Below, in pieces: positions 46,641 through 56,278 of a stretch of 64,000 nucleotides of DNA. Numbering within the stretch: the stretch's first letter is position 1; every line of letters begins with the position of its first letter. This DNA is from Rahnella laticis (lineage in GTDB: Bacteria > Pseudomonadota > Gammaproteobacteria > Enterobacterales > Enterobacteriaceae), in contig NZ_JADOBI010000001.1 in NCBI RefSeq assembly GCF_015644585.1, forward strand, positions 620,001-684,000. The letters are read 5' to 3'. The notes below the pieces were generated by a model, which was given only the letters and a program-made list of their open reading frames with translations, did not search any database and was not told where the DNA came from. Both the position numbers and the translations under genes were made by a program.

Positions 46641-47582
46641 ATGCAATTTTTTACTGTGTGGTTGTCCATTAATTTAAAGTGCTTGCAAGACCGGTTGTTT
46701 GGGTATCTATATTCTTTTTTGTTATTTCTACAAAGGTTATCATTTAGAAAACATATCCCGGTTGAGCTTTTATTGCGTTTTTTAAATGCAAAACGGTTAT
46801 TCAGGATTTCATCACCTCACCAGAGGAGACTTGCTAACGTTGCTCATGAAAATCAACGCTGTCTGCTTGGCGATAAAATTCATATAGATTTTACTCTGGC
46901 CTCTGAGAGGAGAGAAATTTTAGATTATGCGGCGACATACGGCCAGAACAAGGAAATAATTGCGCAGCTTAATAGTTTTTCTGACCAGCTTAGTGCAGTC
47001 GTTAAACCACTGCATGATTCAGGTATACCGGTCGTTCTTGCTCCGATGCATATGGTTTCAGATATCCTTGCAGGCATTATTGCAGCAAATGTTTTTCCCG
47101 GAAAAGGGACGATCATTGTTTCATCTAATGCAGAGGATTATCAGGAGAAAGACAGATCGAAGGCAGGGGTAAATCTCACATATTGTTCAATACACAGTAA
47201 TAATGAAGGAATTGCTAATAATATCATGTCGACCTGTTTTGATGCGGCTGAGCATAAAACGAATATTATTTTATTTCCTGATATTGTTCCTGAGTATACG
47301 CACAGTTCCGGAGCCCAGTTTTCTTCGAAAATAAAATGCAAGTTATTTAATCGCTCAGCAAATATACACAGCGGTGTATATCGGCTAGCCAGAACTCTAT
47401 CGGCAAAAATAGTGTTTTATCATCTTTATTTTGACGATGGATTAAAGATCTACGTACACACTCCTTTGGAGAGCAAGGATGCTCCTGTAGAAATCCCTAA
47501 GTTGATTGAAAGTGCTATTACACGACACCCTCAGGATTGGTTGTTATGGCATCTTCATTCATTATATTTCATCAATAAATGA
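46641..47582 (+). CDS. LpxL/HtrB-like acyltransferase (atypical)
   Basis: A 313-residue protein that I read as a distant member of the lipid A lauroyl/myristoyl acyltransferase family, whose members transfer acyl chains from acyl-ACP at the inner membrane. Evidence: an N-terminal hydrophobic stretch (LFGYLYSFLLFLQRL), the VVLAPMHMVSD segment near residue 133 at the place of the family's HX4(D/E) catalytic motif, ILFPDIVPEY near 212 resembling the family's PD element, and a C-terminal ITRHPQDWLLWH typical of LpxL ends. The catalytic spacing is HX3D, one residue short, so activity is not certain. It starts the gene run leading into the C39 exporter 18 bp downstream. In this context it is the best candidate to attach an acyl chain to the peptide or to a membrane lipid. 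No strong ribosome-binding site. Confidence 0.65.
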   Translation: MQFFTVWLSINLKCLQDRLFGYLYSFLLFLQRLSFRKHIPVELLLRFLNAKRLFRISSPHQRRLANVAHENQRCLLGDKIHIDFTLASERREILDYAATYGQNKEIIAQLNSFSDQLSAVVKPLHDSGIPVVLAPMHMVSDILAGIIAANVFPGKGTIIVSSNAEDYQEKDRSKAGVNLTYCSIHSNNEGIANNIMSTCFDAAEHKTNIILFPDIVPEYTHSSGAQFSSKIKCKLFNRSANIHSGVYRLARTLSAKIVFYHLYFDDGLKIYVHTPLESKDAPVEIPKLIESAITRHPQDWLLWHLHSLYFINK

Positions 47583-47600
47583 GTTAAGCAGTAGAATTAT

Positions 47601-49736
47601 ATGAAAAAAAATATCCCCGACATGGTATTCCAGAGCGAAATAAACGAATGCGGACTTGCCTCCGTCGCGATGCTGGCAAGCACTCAAGGAATAGACATTT
47701 CACTTAAAACATTACGTGAGGAATATCCTATTTCTGGCCATGGGACATCATTGGCTAATATGGGGGATATCCTGTCAAACCTCGGTATCAATACATACCC
47801 GGTTATGTTTAACCATGATGAACTCGATGCGATCCCATTACCCTGCATTCTGCACTATGGTGCCGGGCACTATGTGGTATTAGCCTATCGGAAAGGCCGC
47901 CATGTTTGTGTAATGAACCCGGCAATTGGCCAGCAGTTTCTAACGTTTGATGCCCTGAAAAGAGATATTAGCGGGTATGCACTGGTTATTGATGACGTTA
48001 AGGAAAAAAACAATCCACGGAAAAAGAAAACTTCTGGCACAGAGAAGAGTAAATTTTTATCCGTGATGAGTTTGCGGGAGACGGCAAAAGTTAAAGGTAT
48101 TTATCGGCTTATGACTTTGGCTTTTATTATTTCACTGACTCTTTTTATTATGCCTGTCATGGTGAGTCGTGCAATTAATGATGTCTTTATCTCTGCGGGG
48201 AAAACTGATTTTCCCTATGGCCTTTTTTTGATGGCCTTTGTTGTTTCAACGTCTCTGGCATTAATTGTCCGTTATGTTACCGAACGTTTTGTCAGACAGT
48301 TTGTTTTCCTGAATAGCACTGCAGGTTTTGCCCGGTTATTAAATAATCCATTACGGTTCTTTGAGCGTCGGGCGCCTGGTGATGTCTTTAGTCGTTTTAC
48401 TGCCTGGGAGTCTGCTGCCAGCCAAAAGATCGAACTGGATAATAGCCTTAGAACGGAATGGATTATCGGTATTCTGGCATTGGGTGTTTTGGCCTATATG
48501 AGCCCGATTTTAGCGCTTGTCTCACTTGGCGGTGTCACGGCAATGGGATTAGTGAGTGTCTGGGCCATTTATCGCGACCGCCATTTCACTCAAATACTGC
48601 AAGTAAAATCCGCCGAACAAAATGAATTTATTCTGGAGACCCTTCAGGGATTCACAACGATAAAATCATCCGGACTGGTTGAATACCGTAAAACGGTGTT
48701 TGCGAAATTCACCGATGCATTATTCAGCTCTATTCGCCAGAAAAATATGTATGAACAAATAAAAAATACAATTTATCAATTGGTCGGCAGTCTGGAAATG
48801 GTTCTGTTTATGCTGCTGGCATTACCCTTGCTCAAGGCGGGGCAGCTTTCATTAGGGGATTTCTTTGCCTACAGCTTTGTGCGAGAAATATTCTCCTCAT
48901 ACATAACTAAAATTTTCTTTGCAATTATTCAAAAGAATCAGATTCAGGTTATTGATAACCGCGCGGAAGATATTTTCCCGACACAAAAAGAGACGTCCGC
49001 AGCAGAAGAGCCAAAACAGCAATATCTGGAGTTTTCCCACTCCCTGAGCTACGACAATATCTCTTTTAGTTACGACAGTAAAAACATCACGCTAAAGGAT
49101 AATTCATTAACCCTGAAACGGGGCGAAACATTAGCGATTGTGGGTGGGTCTGGCGCAGGGAAGAGCACACTGATTAAAGTGATGTCAGGAATTCTTCCTC
49201 CACAACAGGGGCAAATAAAAATTGACGGACAGGAAGTGCATTCGACACAAATTAGTTCTCTGTCATACCTCCTCAGTCAGGAAGATATTATGTTTAATGC
49301 GTCCGTGGCAGAAAATATCAGTTTGTTTGATCCCAATCTTGATGAAAGCAAAATTCACTATATTCAAAAATTACTTGATGCAGTAGGGATGCTTGAAATT
49401 GTCGCTCAACTACCGGGCGGTTTAATGGCCAAGGTTCGTGAAAGTTATACCGGTCTTTCACTGGGTCAACGTCAGCGGTTATTGCTTGCACGTGCAATGT
49501 ACAGCAGTCGTCCGATATTGGTTCTCGATGAACCGACGGCAAATCTTGATGACGTAACGGCTATGCAGGTTGCGAAAGCCTTAGTGGATCATTGTCGTCA
49601 GGAAAATAAAACATTAATTGCCGTCACGCACAGCACGTCAATTTTGCCTCTGTTCCAGCACGTATTTTTAATCGAGCAGGGCCGAATCTCTGAACTTGAT
49701 CCTTGCCAGGATATGACACAAGAGTGTTGCGCATGA
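47601..49736 (+). CDS. peptidase-domain (C39) ABC transporter, bacteriocin type
   Basis: ABC exporter of 711 residues that both cleaves double-glycine leaders and exports the peptide. Residues 1-130 are a C39 peptidase: Gln11 (oxyanion), Cys17 in INECGLASVAM, and His90 in GAGHYVVLA. The position normally held by Asp is Asn106 (VMNPAIG). Residues about 155-450 carry the six-helix membrane domain. The nucleotide-binding domain has Walker A GGSGAGKST near 523, signature LSLGQRQR near 622 and Walker B ILVLDEPTANLD near 640. It belongs with CvaB, MchF and MceG of microcin systems. Its stop overlaps the next start (ATGA). The only double-glycine peptide I find nearby is at 57585, its proposed substrate. 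Confidence 0.93.
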   Translation: MKKNIPDMVFQSEINECGLASVAMLASTQGIDISLKTLREEYPISGHGTSLANMGDILSNLGINTYPVMFNHDELDAIPLPCILHYGAGHYVVLAYRKGRHVCVMNPAIGQQFLTFDALKRDISGYALVIDDVKEKNNPRKKKTSGTEKSKFLSVMSLRETAKVKGIYRLMTLAFIISLTLFIMPVMVSRAINDVFISAGKTDFPYGLFLMAFVVSTSLALIVRYVTERFVRQFVFLNSTAGFARLLNNPLRFFERRAPGDVFSRFTAWESAASQKIELDNSLRTEWIIGILALGVLAYMSPILALVSLGGVTAMGLVSVWAIYRDRHFTQILQVKSAEQNEFILETLQGFTTIKSSGLVEYRKTVFAKFTDALFSSIRQKNMYEQIKNTIYQLVGSLEMVLFMLLALPLLKAGQLSLGDFFAYSFVREIFSSYITKIFFAIIQKNQIQVIDNRAEDIFPTQKETSAAEEPKQQYLEFSHSLSYDNISFSYDSKNITLKDNSLTLKRGETLAIVGGSGAGKSTLIKVMSGILPPQQGQIKIDGQEVHSTQISSLSYLLSQEDIMFNASVAENISLFDPNLDESKIHYIQKLLDAVGMLEIVAQLPGGLMAKVRESYTGLSLGQRQRLLLARAMYSSRPILVLDEPTANLDDVTAMQVAKALVDHCRQENKTLIAVTHSTSILPLFQHVFLIEQGRISELDPCQDMTQECCA

Positions 49737-50905
49737 ACATAAAATGGACAGGGAAAGCCAGGGCTAAGATTCTGCTGCTTTTGTGTATTCTGCTGGCGTG
49801 TGGCGTGGCTGCGTTTGTTTATCAATCACAAAGCGAACCGCATGTGCTTACGCGCTCAGAAACCGTGACGAAGGGTGATATCCAAAATACGGTCATTACG
49901 ACAGGAACCCTCAAACCTGTGAGCCAAATAAGTGTTGGTGCTCAGGTAAACGGGCAATTAAAAAAATTGTATGTCCGGCAGGGAGACGTCGTTAAAAAAG
50001 GGCAGCTGCTGGCCGAAATTGATCCCGTACTGCAGCAAAATGAACTGCGTAAATCTGAAGCGGAACTTTCAAGTGCAAAAGCGCAATTTAGCTCTGCTCA
50101 GATTCAGCTCATCCAATATAAGCTGGCGCTGCGTCGGCAAAAGAAAATGGGCGAAGAGGGATCGGGAATTCAAAGTGATCTTGAAGCAGCACAGTCTCAG
50201 TTTGATTCTCAAACTGAGCAAGTCAAGGTTAATGAAGCACAGATTGTTCAGGCAGAAATGGCCGTGGAAACGGCCCGCGCTAACGTTGGTTTTACTCGTC
50301 TGACCGCGCCGATAGAGGGTGAAGTACTGGGAATTGTCACTCAGGAGGGCCAAACCATTGTCTCTTCGCAGACGGCTCCAACGATCCTGGTGCTCGCCGA
50401 TCTCAGCAAAATGCGTATTCAGACACGTATTTCAGAGACCGATATTCTCAAAGTAAAATCAGGTCAGCCACTATGGTTTTATGTTTTGGCCCAGCCAGAT
50501 CAACGTTATGACACTGTGATGGGAGAAATTAAAAACGCACCGGATGACGTTCTCAATAATTCCGGCGATAGCTCCGTTATTTCTCAACCGGCTTCGGCCA
50601 TTTACTACAGCGGAGTTTTCGAAATATCTAACAGTGAGCATTTGCTGAAAACTGCAATGACTGCGCAAGTGTTCATTGTTGTAAAAGAAGCAAAGAACGT
50701 TTTGCGCGTTCCACTTTCTGCCTTAACCAAAAGTAATAAGCCAGAACAGTACGAAGTGACCGTTATTCAAGGGACTAAAAAAGTCTCGCGTAATATTGAG
50801 ATTGGCGTCCGCGACAATAATTTCGCTGAAGTGAAAAAGGGTTTGTCTGAAGGAGATCAAATCCAGATTTCACAATTGCCTTTAGAGAACTCTGCGGATG
50901 AATAA
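49733..50905 (+). CDS. MacA-type periplasmic adaptor (membrane fusion protein)
   Basis: Adaptor of a tripartite efflux pump, 390 residues: an N-terminal membrane anchor (about residues 9-28), a biotinyl-lipoyl-like half near 55-90 (VGAQVNGQLKKLYVRQGDVVKKG), a coiled-coil hairpin at about 100-175, the second lipoyl half (LTAPIEGEVLGIVTQEGQ) and beta-barrel domains. It resembles MacA rather than the CvaA/HlyD adaptors normally paired with C39 exporters. ATG 49733 overlaps the exporter's stop; the frame extends to 49703 but that start would lie inside the ABC gene. It overlaps macB by eight bases. Presumably it joins MacB to the outer-membrane protein encoded next. Confidence 0.92.
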   Translation: MNIKWTGKARAKILLLLCILLACGVAAFVYQSQSEPHVLTRSETVTKGDIQNTVITTGTLKPVSQISVGAQVNGQLKKLYVRQGDVVKKGQLLAEIDPVLQQNELRKSEAELSSAKAQFSSAQIQLIQYKLALRRQKKMGEEGSGIQSDLEAAQSQFDSQTEQVKVNEAQIVQAEMAVETARANVGFTRLTAPIEGEVLGIVTQEGQTIVSSQTAPTILVLADLSKMRIQTRISETDILKVKSGQPLWFYVLAQPDQRYDTVMGEIKNAPDDVLNNSGDSSVISQPASAIYYSGVFEISNSEHLLKTAMTAQVFIVVKEAKNVLRVPLSALTKSNKPEQYEVTVIQGTKKVSRNIEIGVRDNNFAEVKKGLSEGDQIQISQLPLENSADE

Positions 50906-52847
50906 CGCACCCATCATCGAACTGACCGGCATCACTCGCACTTTTTACTCTGGTGAACAGAGTCTATCGGTGCTGAAAGAGGTCTCACTGACGATCAATA
51001 AAGGTGAGATGGTTGCTATCGTCGGCCCGTCAGGTTCGGGTAAATCGACGCTGATGAATATCATGGGTTGTCTCGATCAACCATCGGCGGGAGCGGTCCG
51101 CATTGCAGGCGTCAATACCTGTCATGCGACGGGCAACCAGCTGGCTACTTTGCGAAGCCAGCATATTGGTTTTATTTTCCAACGCTATCATCTGATGCCT
51201 TACCTGAGTGCATGCGACAACGTCACCGTCCCTGCCCGGTATACCGCAATGATGAAGGACGCTCAAAAAACACGGGCCAAACTCTTACTCACCCGTCTTG
51301 GGCTTGCGGACAAGATAGATAACCGGCCCGAGCAACTGTCCGGAGGGCAACAGCAACGTGTCAGTGTCGCTCGTGCCTTGATGAACGGCGCCAATATTAT
51401 TCTGGCGGATGAACCAACAGGGGCTCTTGATGCTGCGAGCGGTAATGAGCTTATGGATATTCTTCATGGGTTGCATCAGGCCGGGCACACTATCATTTTA
51501 GTGACGCATGATGCCCTTATTGCCAGTCAGTCCGAAAGAATCATCACGCTGAACGACGGGGAAATTATCTCTGACCGTTCTAATACGCCCAGCCATGACA
51601 AACAAAAGGGCGTTACCTTACCTCAGGTCTCAAACACTGGTCGCCCTGAGTGGATCCAGAGCTTACAAGATACGGTTTCTATGGCCTTGCAGGCATTAAG
51701 GGGTCACCGCATCCGCACCTTACTTTCCATGCTGGGCATTATTATCGGCGTTGTGTCAGTCATGATGTCTATGGCGATTGGCGAAGGCACTAAAGAGCAA
51801 ATACTGAAAAATATAAGCCAGCTGGGTGCACGGACTATTTCAATTAAGCCGGGGCTTGGGTGGGAAAACCCGCGCCAGGATATGGCATTTTCACTCTCAT
51901 CCCGGGACGTTGAATTACTGGCACGTCAACCCTATGGCGACAGGGTAACCCCTGTTTATAACGCCACGCTGGGAGCACAGATCAATGGTAAAGATGTTGC
52001 GTTCACGCTTAACGGCGTTGCCGATAGCTTTTTTGCTATACACCGGATGAGAGTGACAGAAGGAAGATACTTTAATCAGGCTGATATCGATGAACGTTCT
52101 GCCCAGCTAATCATCGACCGCAAAACAGCCAATACATTATTTCCTATGAAAGCGGATCCTGTGGGCGAGATTATCCAGTTCTCCGGTGTGCCTTTCGTCA
52201 TTATCGGCATCACAGATTACTTGGGATTGCATATTAGCGGCGACGGGCCTCAGGGATGGATCCCTTATACGACGTTTCAGGACCGACTCCAGGGTCAGAC
52301 CTCGCTGAGCGCCATTGAGTTACAAGTCCGTGAAGGAGTTTCAGTTGAAGGCGTTCAAAATATCGTGGAAGAGTTATTAGATATTGCGCATGGCAGACGT
52401 GACTTTTATTTGCAAACGGATGAGATGATGGTTTCTACAATTAAGAAAACATCGGAATCATTAACGATGCTTATTGCTGCTATTGCCGGTATCTCACTTA
52501 TTGTCGGCGGCATTGGCGTGATGAATATCATGCTCGTTTCAATTACCGAGCGCACTTTTGAGATTGGCATCCGTTTAGCCATTGGTGCACGAGAAAAAGA
52601 TATTCTTAACCAGTTTCTTATTGAGTCGGTGGTTATCTGCCTTTTAGGTTCTGTAGCCGGCGTCTTACTGGCGCTGAGTGCAGGAAGCCTGCTCTCATTA
52701 TTTATTGATGATTTCAACTTGAAATTTACGTTGTCACCCATTTTCTTTTCTTGTGGGTCGTCAGTCTTTATAGGATTGGTGTTTGGGTATTTCCCAGCGC
52801 TCAATGCTGCCCGTTTAAATCCCACTGAAGCGCTGAAAAGAGAATGA
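50898..52847 (+). CDS. MacB-type ABC transporter
   Basis: Inner-membrane ATPase/permease of 649 residues with MacB architecture: N-terminal nucleotide-binding domain (Walker [10 protein letters not shown] near residue 42, signature LSGGQQQR, Walker [12 protein letters not shown] near 165), first membrane helix near 275, a large periplasmic domain at about 300-520, and three C-terminal helices. MacB-type pumps act as mechanotransmitters that expel substrates from the periplasm, including peptides, enterotoxin, siderophores and, in pseudomonads, cyclic lipopeptides. Translationally coupled both upstream (8-bp overlap) and downstream (ATGA overlap with the outer-membrane gene). Confidence 0.94.
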   Translation: MNNAPIIELTGITRTFYSGEQSLSVLKEVSLTINKGEMVAIVGPSGSGKSTLMNIMGCLDQPSAGAVRIAGVNTCHATGNQLATLRSQHIGFIFQRYHLMPYLSACDNVTVPARYTAMMKDAQKTRAKLLLTRLGLADKIDNRPEQLSGGQQQRVSVARALMNGANIILADEPTGALDAASGNELMDILHGLHQAGHTIILVTHDALIASQSERIITLNDGEIISDRSNTPSHDKQKGVTLPQVSNTGRPEWIQSLQDTVSMALQALRGHRIRTLLSMLGIIIGVVSVMMSMAIGEGTKEQILKNISQLGARTISIKPGLGWENPRQDMAFSLSSRDVELLARQPYGDRVTPVYNATLGAQINGKDVAFTLNGVADSFFAIHRMRVTEGRYFNQADIDERSAQLIIDRKTANTLFPMKADPVGEIIQFSGVPFVIIGITDYLGLHISGDGPQGWIPYTTFQDRLQGQTSLSAIELQVREGVSVEGVQNIVEELLDIAHGRRDFYLQTDEMMVSTIKKTSESLTMLIAAIAGISLIVGGIGVMNIMLVSITERTFEIGIRLAIGAREKDILNQFLIESVVICLLGSVAGVLLALSAGSLLSLFIDDFNLKFTLSPIFFSCGSSVFIGLVFGYFPALNAARLNPTEALKRE

Positions 52848-54226
52848 AAAATTTAACGTTAATTATCATGATTTTTTTGTCATCGGGTTGCGGGGCATTG
52901 CTGAAAACTGAATACCAGCGTCCGGCGGTTGTAATTCCTGAACACTGGAATCAACGCAACACCGGTACAAGCTGGGTGGCTCACTCGAGCCATTGGTGGG
53001 ACACCTTTGAGGATCCCCAGCTTTCCCGTGCAATAAATGATGTCCTTGTCGCTAATAATGATTTGGCGGCTGCGGGTTTCCGGTTACAGCAGGCGCGTCT
53101 TGATAGCCAGCTGGCGAACACCAACCTGACGCCGGAAGTCACCACGTCCGGTAGCGCCAGTAACAGCAAGAATACTCGTCGGGATACTAATGCTATTGAA
53201 AACTACAGTGTATCTGTCGGCTTAAGCTATGAACTTGATTTATGGGGGAAACTCGCCAGGACGCGTGAGCAATCTGCATGGCTTGCTGAGGCTTCAGCAT
53301 TGGATCGGCAAAATACAGCATTGATGCTGATCGGAACGACGTCACAGTATTACTGGCTGATAGGCAATTTGAACCAGAAGATTGCCAATAATCAGCGCAG
53401 CCTCGAGTTGGCCAATGAAACAGAAAGTATCATTACTTCCCGTTACCATGCGGGTTATGTCAGCAAACTTGATCTGCTTCAGGCTACACAGTCACGCCTC
53501 GACCAGACAAATAATCTTGCTGATTTAGTTCAACAGCGGGAAGAGGCCAGGAATTCTCTGGCGATTTTGTTTAATCGTCCTTCTTCGGTGCGTTTGTCAG
53601 AACGGGCTGGTTTGGATCTCAGCCAAACTATTGCGTTATCGCCGGAGTTGCCATTGACGGTGATCAGCCGCAGGCCTGATGTTCAATCGGCTGAATGGCA
53701 ATTACGGGCGGCCCTTGCAGGTTCGGACGTTGCGAAACTGAATTTTTATCCCTCACTTTCACTCAATGCATCTCTCGCGGCGGGTAGCAATTTATTCACT
53801 CAATGGTTCACTAACCCGGCCAGAACGCTGGGCAGTACGGTCGCATTGCCATTTATCCAATGGAATACCGTAGAACTGACAGTGAAGCGCTCAAGGCTGG
53901 ATGTCGATATTGCTGCGGCCACTTTCAGGGACAAAGTTTACGCCGCGCTGGCCGATGTCGAAAAATCCATAACTCAGCGTCAGACCAGTGAACTGCAAAG
54001 GCAAAATGCCCTGCAATCACTGGCAATGAGCCAGCAGCGTCTGGTGCTGGCAAAGAGCCAATATCTTTCCGGTGCGGTATCGATACAAAGCTGGCTGGAT
54101 GCTCAGGACAATCTGCTCGCTGTCGAAAATCAGTTGGCTGATATTCAAAATAGTTACCTTAATTCAACCCTCCAGCTCTGGATGGCGCTCGGGGGTGAAA
54201 ATATTCCCGAGCCTCCTTCGGCATAA
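52844..54226 (+). CDS. NodT/TolC-type outer-membrane efflux lipoprotein
   Basis: Outer-membrane channel of the tripartite pump, 460 residues. It opens with a lipoprotein signal, LSSGC lipobox with Cys16, and then the duplicated OEP repeats of the NodT family (LRQARLDSQLA-type coiled coil near residue 80; RRPDVQSAEWQLRAALA near 277). This makes the MacAB pump self-contained instead of depending on the chromosomal TolC. The start overlaps the macB stop (ATGA). The ketosynthase gene follows 11 bp downstream. Confidence 0.93.
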   Translation: MKNLTLIIMIFLSSGCGALLKTEYQRPAVVIPEHWNQRNTGTSWVAHSSHWWDTFEDPQLSRAINDVLVANNDLAAAGFRLQQARLDSQLANTNLTPEVTTSGSASNSKNTRRDTNAIENYSVSVGLSYELDLWGKLARTREQSAWLAEASALDRQNTALMLIGTTSQYYWLIGNLNQKIANNQRSLELANETESIITSRYHAGYVSKLDLLQATQSRLDQTNNLADLVQQREEARNSLAILFNRPSSVRLSERAGLDLSQTIALSPELPLTVISRRPDVQSAEWQLRAALAGSDVAKLNFYPSLSLNASLAAGSNLFTQWFTNPARTLGSTVALPFIQWNTVELTVKRSRLDVDIAAATFRDKVYAALADVEKSITQRQTSELQRQNALQSLAMSQQRLVLAKSQYLSGAVSIQSWLDAQDNLLAVENQLADIQNSYLNSTLQLWMALGGENIPEPPSA

Positions 54227-54237
54227 GGATCTTGTCT

Positions 54238-55488
54238 ATGAAAAATAATCCTCCGCCTCGCAGAGTCGTTGTTACCGGTTACGGAGCGATAACCCCGCTT
54301 GCCCTGACAGCATCCGAAAATTGGGAAGCCATAATGGCTAATCAGCTGGGATATCGTTTGATCGACAAACGCCAGGCAGGAATTAAATCCCGTTTCTTTG
54401 GCGTGATCGACGAAAAACTGGATCTCAGGTTTTTACCTGCGGTAATACGGCGTCGTCTTCCACGATTTGCCCATCTGGCAATGATCGCGGCTTGTGAAGC
54501 GATGCAAATGGCGTTTGGCGACAAAACGGCAAACGACTATTACGCTTCTCTGCGAAGCGGGGTTGTGGTTGGAACCGGCTGGGGTGGCATTGATGAAACA
54601 TTAGCCTCCCATGAGCAATATCAATCCTCCGGGGTCGGTTCACCTTTTGCCTGCTTTTATTCGATGCCAAGTATCGCCACCGCCGCGTGTAGCCAGCTTT
54701 GGGGACTGCGTGGATATCAGAACTCACCCGTAGCGGCCTGCGCTACCGGAACTATGGCTATTGGCGAGGCCTTTGAGATTATCCGCAGCGGACGCGCAGA
54801 TATGATGCTATCGGGCGGCGCGGAATCACTGAGAAGCGATTCTGCTATCTGGAATATTGATGTACTCCAGGCGCTCACGCGTGAAGAACACGATATTACG
54901 AAGGCGAGTTGCCCTTTTAGCCTCGACCGTAGCGGTTTTGTGTTGTCGGAAGGGGCGGCTATTGTTTGCCTCGAAGAACGTGAGTCCGCGATAAGCCGTG
55001 GGGCAATAATACTGGGTGAGATTAAAGGATATGGCAATTTTTCGGATGCGGTAGATTTCACTGCGCCTGCGGAAGATAAACTGGCACGCGTTAAAACTAT
55101 CCATGCCGCGCTGGCACAGTCAGGGCTCCAGGCAGCCGATCTTGATTATATCAATGCACATGGCACGTCTACCCAGCTCAATGACCGCAACGAAACGGAA
55201 GCCATCATTATGGCGCTGGGTGAACAGGCGCACACCATTTCCATCTCCAGCACGAAAAGTTATTCCGGGCACCTGATCGGTGCCGCAGGGAGCTTTGAGG
55301 CAATTATCTGCCTGAAAGCCATCGAACATCAGCGGGTTCCGGCCACCTGCAATCTTCATTTGCCTGACCCACAATGCGCTTTGGACTTCATCGCTGAAGG
55401 GCACCGTTACCAGCCTGTAGAAAATACCCTGAATCTGAGCTTTGGATTCGGTGGTGCAAATGCAGCTCTCGTGATCGGCAGGGGGTAA
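54238..55488 (+). CDS. FabF-like 3-oxoacyl-ACP synthase
   Basis: Condensing enzyme that elongates acyl-ACP chains. The 416-residue thiolase-fold protein keeps the full FabF catalytic set: Cys168 in VAACATGTMAIG, His308 in NAHGTST, Lys340 and His345 in SSTKSYSGHLIGAAGS, each offset by five from E. coli FabF (163, 303, 335, 340). So it should be catalytically complete, not a chain-length-factor-type partner. TTG 54232 is in frame but ATG 54238, eight bases after AAGGAT, is preferred; that site overlaps the stop of the outer-membrane gene. It is followed at two bases by the MaoC-like gene, the ACP and FabG. It is dedicated to this cluster, as its neighbours are not those of the housekeeping fabH-D-G-acpP-F operon. 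Confidence 0.94.
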   Translation: MKNNPPPRRVVVTGYGAITPLALTASENWEAIMANQLGYRLIDKRQAGIKSRFFGVIDEKLDLRFLPAVIRRRLPRFAHLAMIAACEAMQMAFGDKTANDYYASLRSGVVVGTGWGGIDETLASHEQYQSSGVGSPFACFYSMPSIATAACSQLWGLRGYQNSPVAACATGTMAIGEAFEIIRSGRADMMLSGGAESLRSDSAIWNIDVLQALTREEHDITKASCPFSLDRSGFVLSEGAAIVCLEERESAISRGAIILGEIKGYGNFSDAVDFTAPAEDKLARVKTIHAALAQSGLQAADLDYINAHGTSTQLNDRNETEAIIMALGEQAHTISISSTKSYSGHLIGAAGSFEAIICLKAIEHQRVPATCNLHLPDPQCALDFIAEGHRYQPVENTLNLSFGFGGANAALVIGRG

Positions 55489-55490
55489 CC

Positions 55491-56270
55491 ATGTTTGTAA
55501 GCTACGGACCTCAGCATGCGTCTGAATGGGCACTGTTTTCAGGTGATAACAACCCGCTACATTTTGATTCTGAAAAGGCGAAAGCGGCGGGGATGGACAA
55601 CTTACCCGCCCACGGTATGCGGGTATTGCTGGATATGAAATCACACCTGAGTCAGGCGCTGGATGACCAGAATATATCCCACTGCTACCGCTTTAATGCG
55701 CGTCTGCGTGAAACGGTAAAATGCCATACACCCTATTTATTGCAGAGTGCAAATGGTCAAAGTCACCTGAAGGAAGCGGATTCTGGGCTTCGCTGCTTTA
55801 CCGGAAAACTGGGAAAAGCCTCTGCATCTCTCCTGGAAGCCGCACCGTTGACGCACAGAGTTTCTGCGACGCAATTCAGGGCGTTACGCGCAGAGTGTCC
55901 GGGCCATGACGACCTTACGCAGTGGTGTTTCCTTGATGCGCTTTTGTTCCGGCAGATCATTCAGGGCCCTGAGGTTTTGGCGTCGGTTCGCGAGGTATTA
56001 CCGACATTAAAAGCTTCCACGCTTGCGGAAGTTTTTCACCAGGCCAGGGTTGTTCAAACGCATCATGAAGTATTTTTCACCGGTGGATTGCTGGCCAAAG
56101 GTTCGGCGTGGCCTGAAAACGTGGAATTCCAGTACGGCCTGTTAACTCCGCTAATCGTGGGTGGTTCCGAAAAGGAATTGCTCATACGTCTTGCAATACA
56201 CGGGAGTTGCTCTGCAGGCTCCCGTATAACCACCATTATTACTTTGAAATTATGGTCAATTATTAATTAG
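55491..56270 (+). CDS. MaoC-like hotdog dehydratase
   Basis: A 259-residue protein whose N-terminus carries the hydratase-2 motif ALFSGDNNPLHFDSEKAK with catalytic Asp19 and His24, as in R-specific enoyl-CoA hydratases and MaoC dehydratases, followed by the usual NLPAHGM turn. It would dehydrate 3-hydroxyacyl-ACP to the 2-enoyl form. The C-terminal half (about residues 130-259) has no recognised motif but is the right length for a second, non-catalytic hotdog, giving a double-hotdog subunit. Starts two bases after the ketosynthase stop with an AGGGGG site. Together with the neighbouring KS, ACP and KR it completes a reductive cycle apart from an enoyl reductase. Confidence 0.8.
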   Translation: MFVSYGPQHASEWALFSGDNNPLHFDSEKAKAAGMDNLPAHGMRVLLDMKSHLSQALDDQNISHCYRFNARLRETVKCHTPYLLQSANGQSHLKEADSGLRCFTGKLGKASASLLEAAPLTHRVSATQFRALRAECPGHDDLTQWCFLDALLFRQIIQGPEVLASVREVLPTLKASTLAEVFHQARVVQTHHEVFFTGGLLAKGSAWPENVEFQYGLLTPLIVGGSEKELLIRLAIHGSCSAGSRITTIITLKLWSIIN

Positions 56271-56278
56271 GAAATAAA

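Noticed and set aside
46422-46646. Minus-strand frame of 74 codons before the acyltransferase gene
   Set aside because: It has no ribosome-binding site, overlaps the start of the acyltransferase gene, and shows no protein-like pattern. I also looked here for a GG-leader or immunity peptide and found none.
49703-49732. Upstream extension of the MacA-like protein
   Set aside because: It would start inside the C39-ABC gene; the ATGA overlap at 49733 is the normal coupling and leaves a proper N-terminal anchor.
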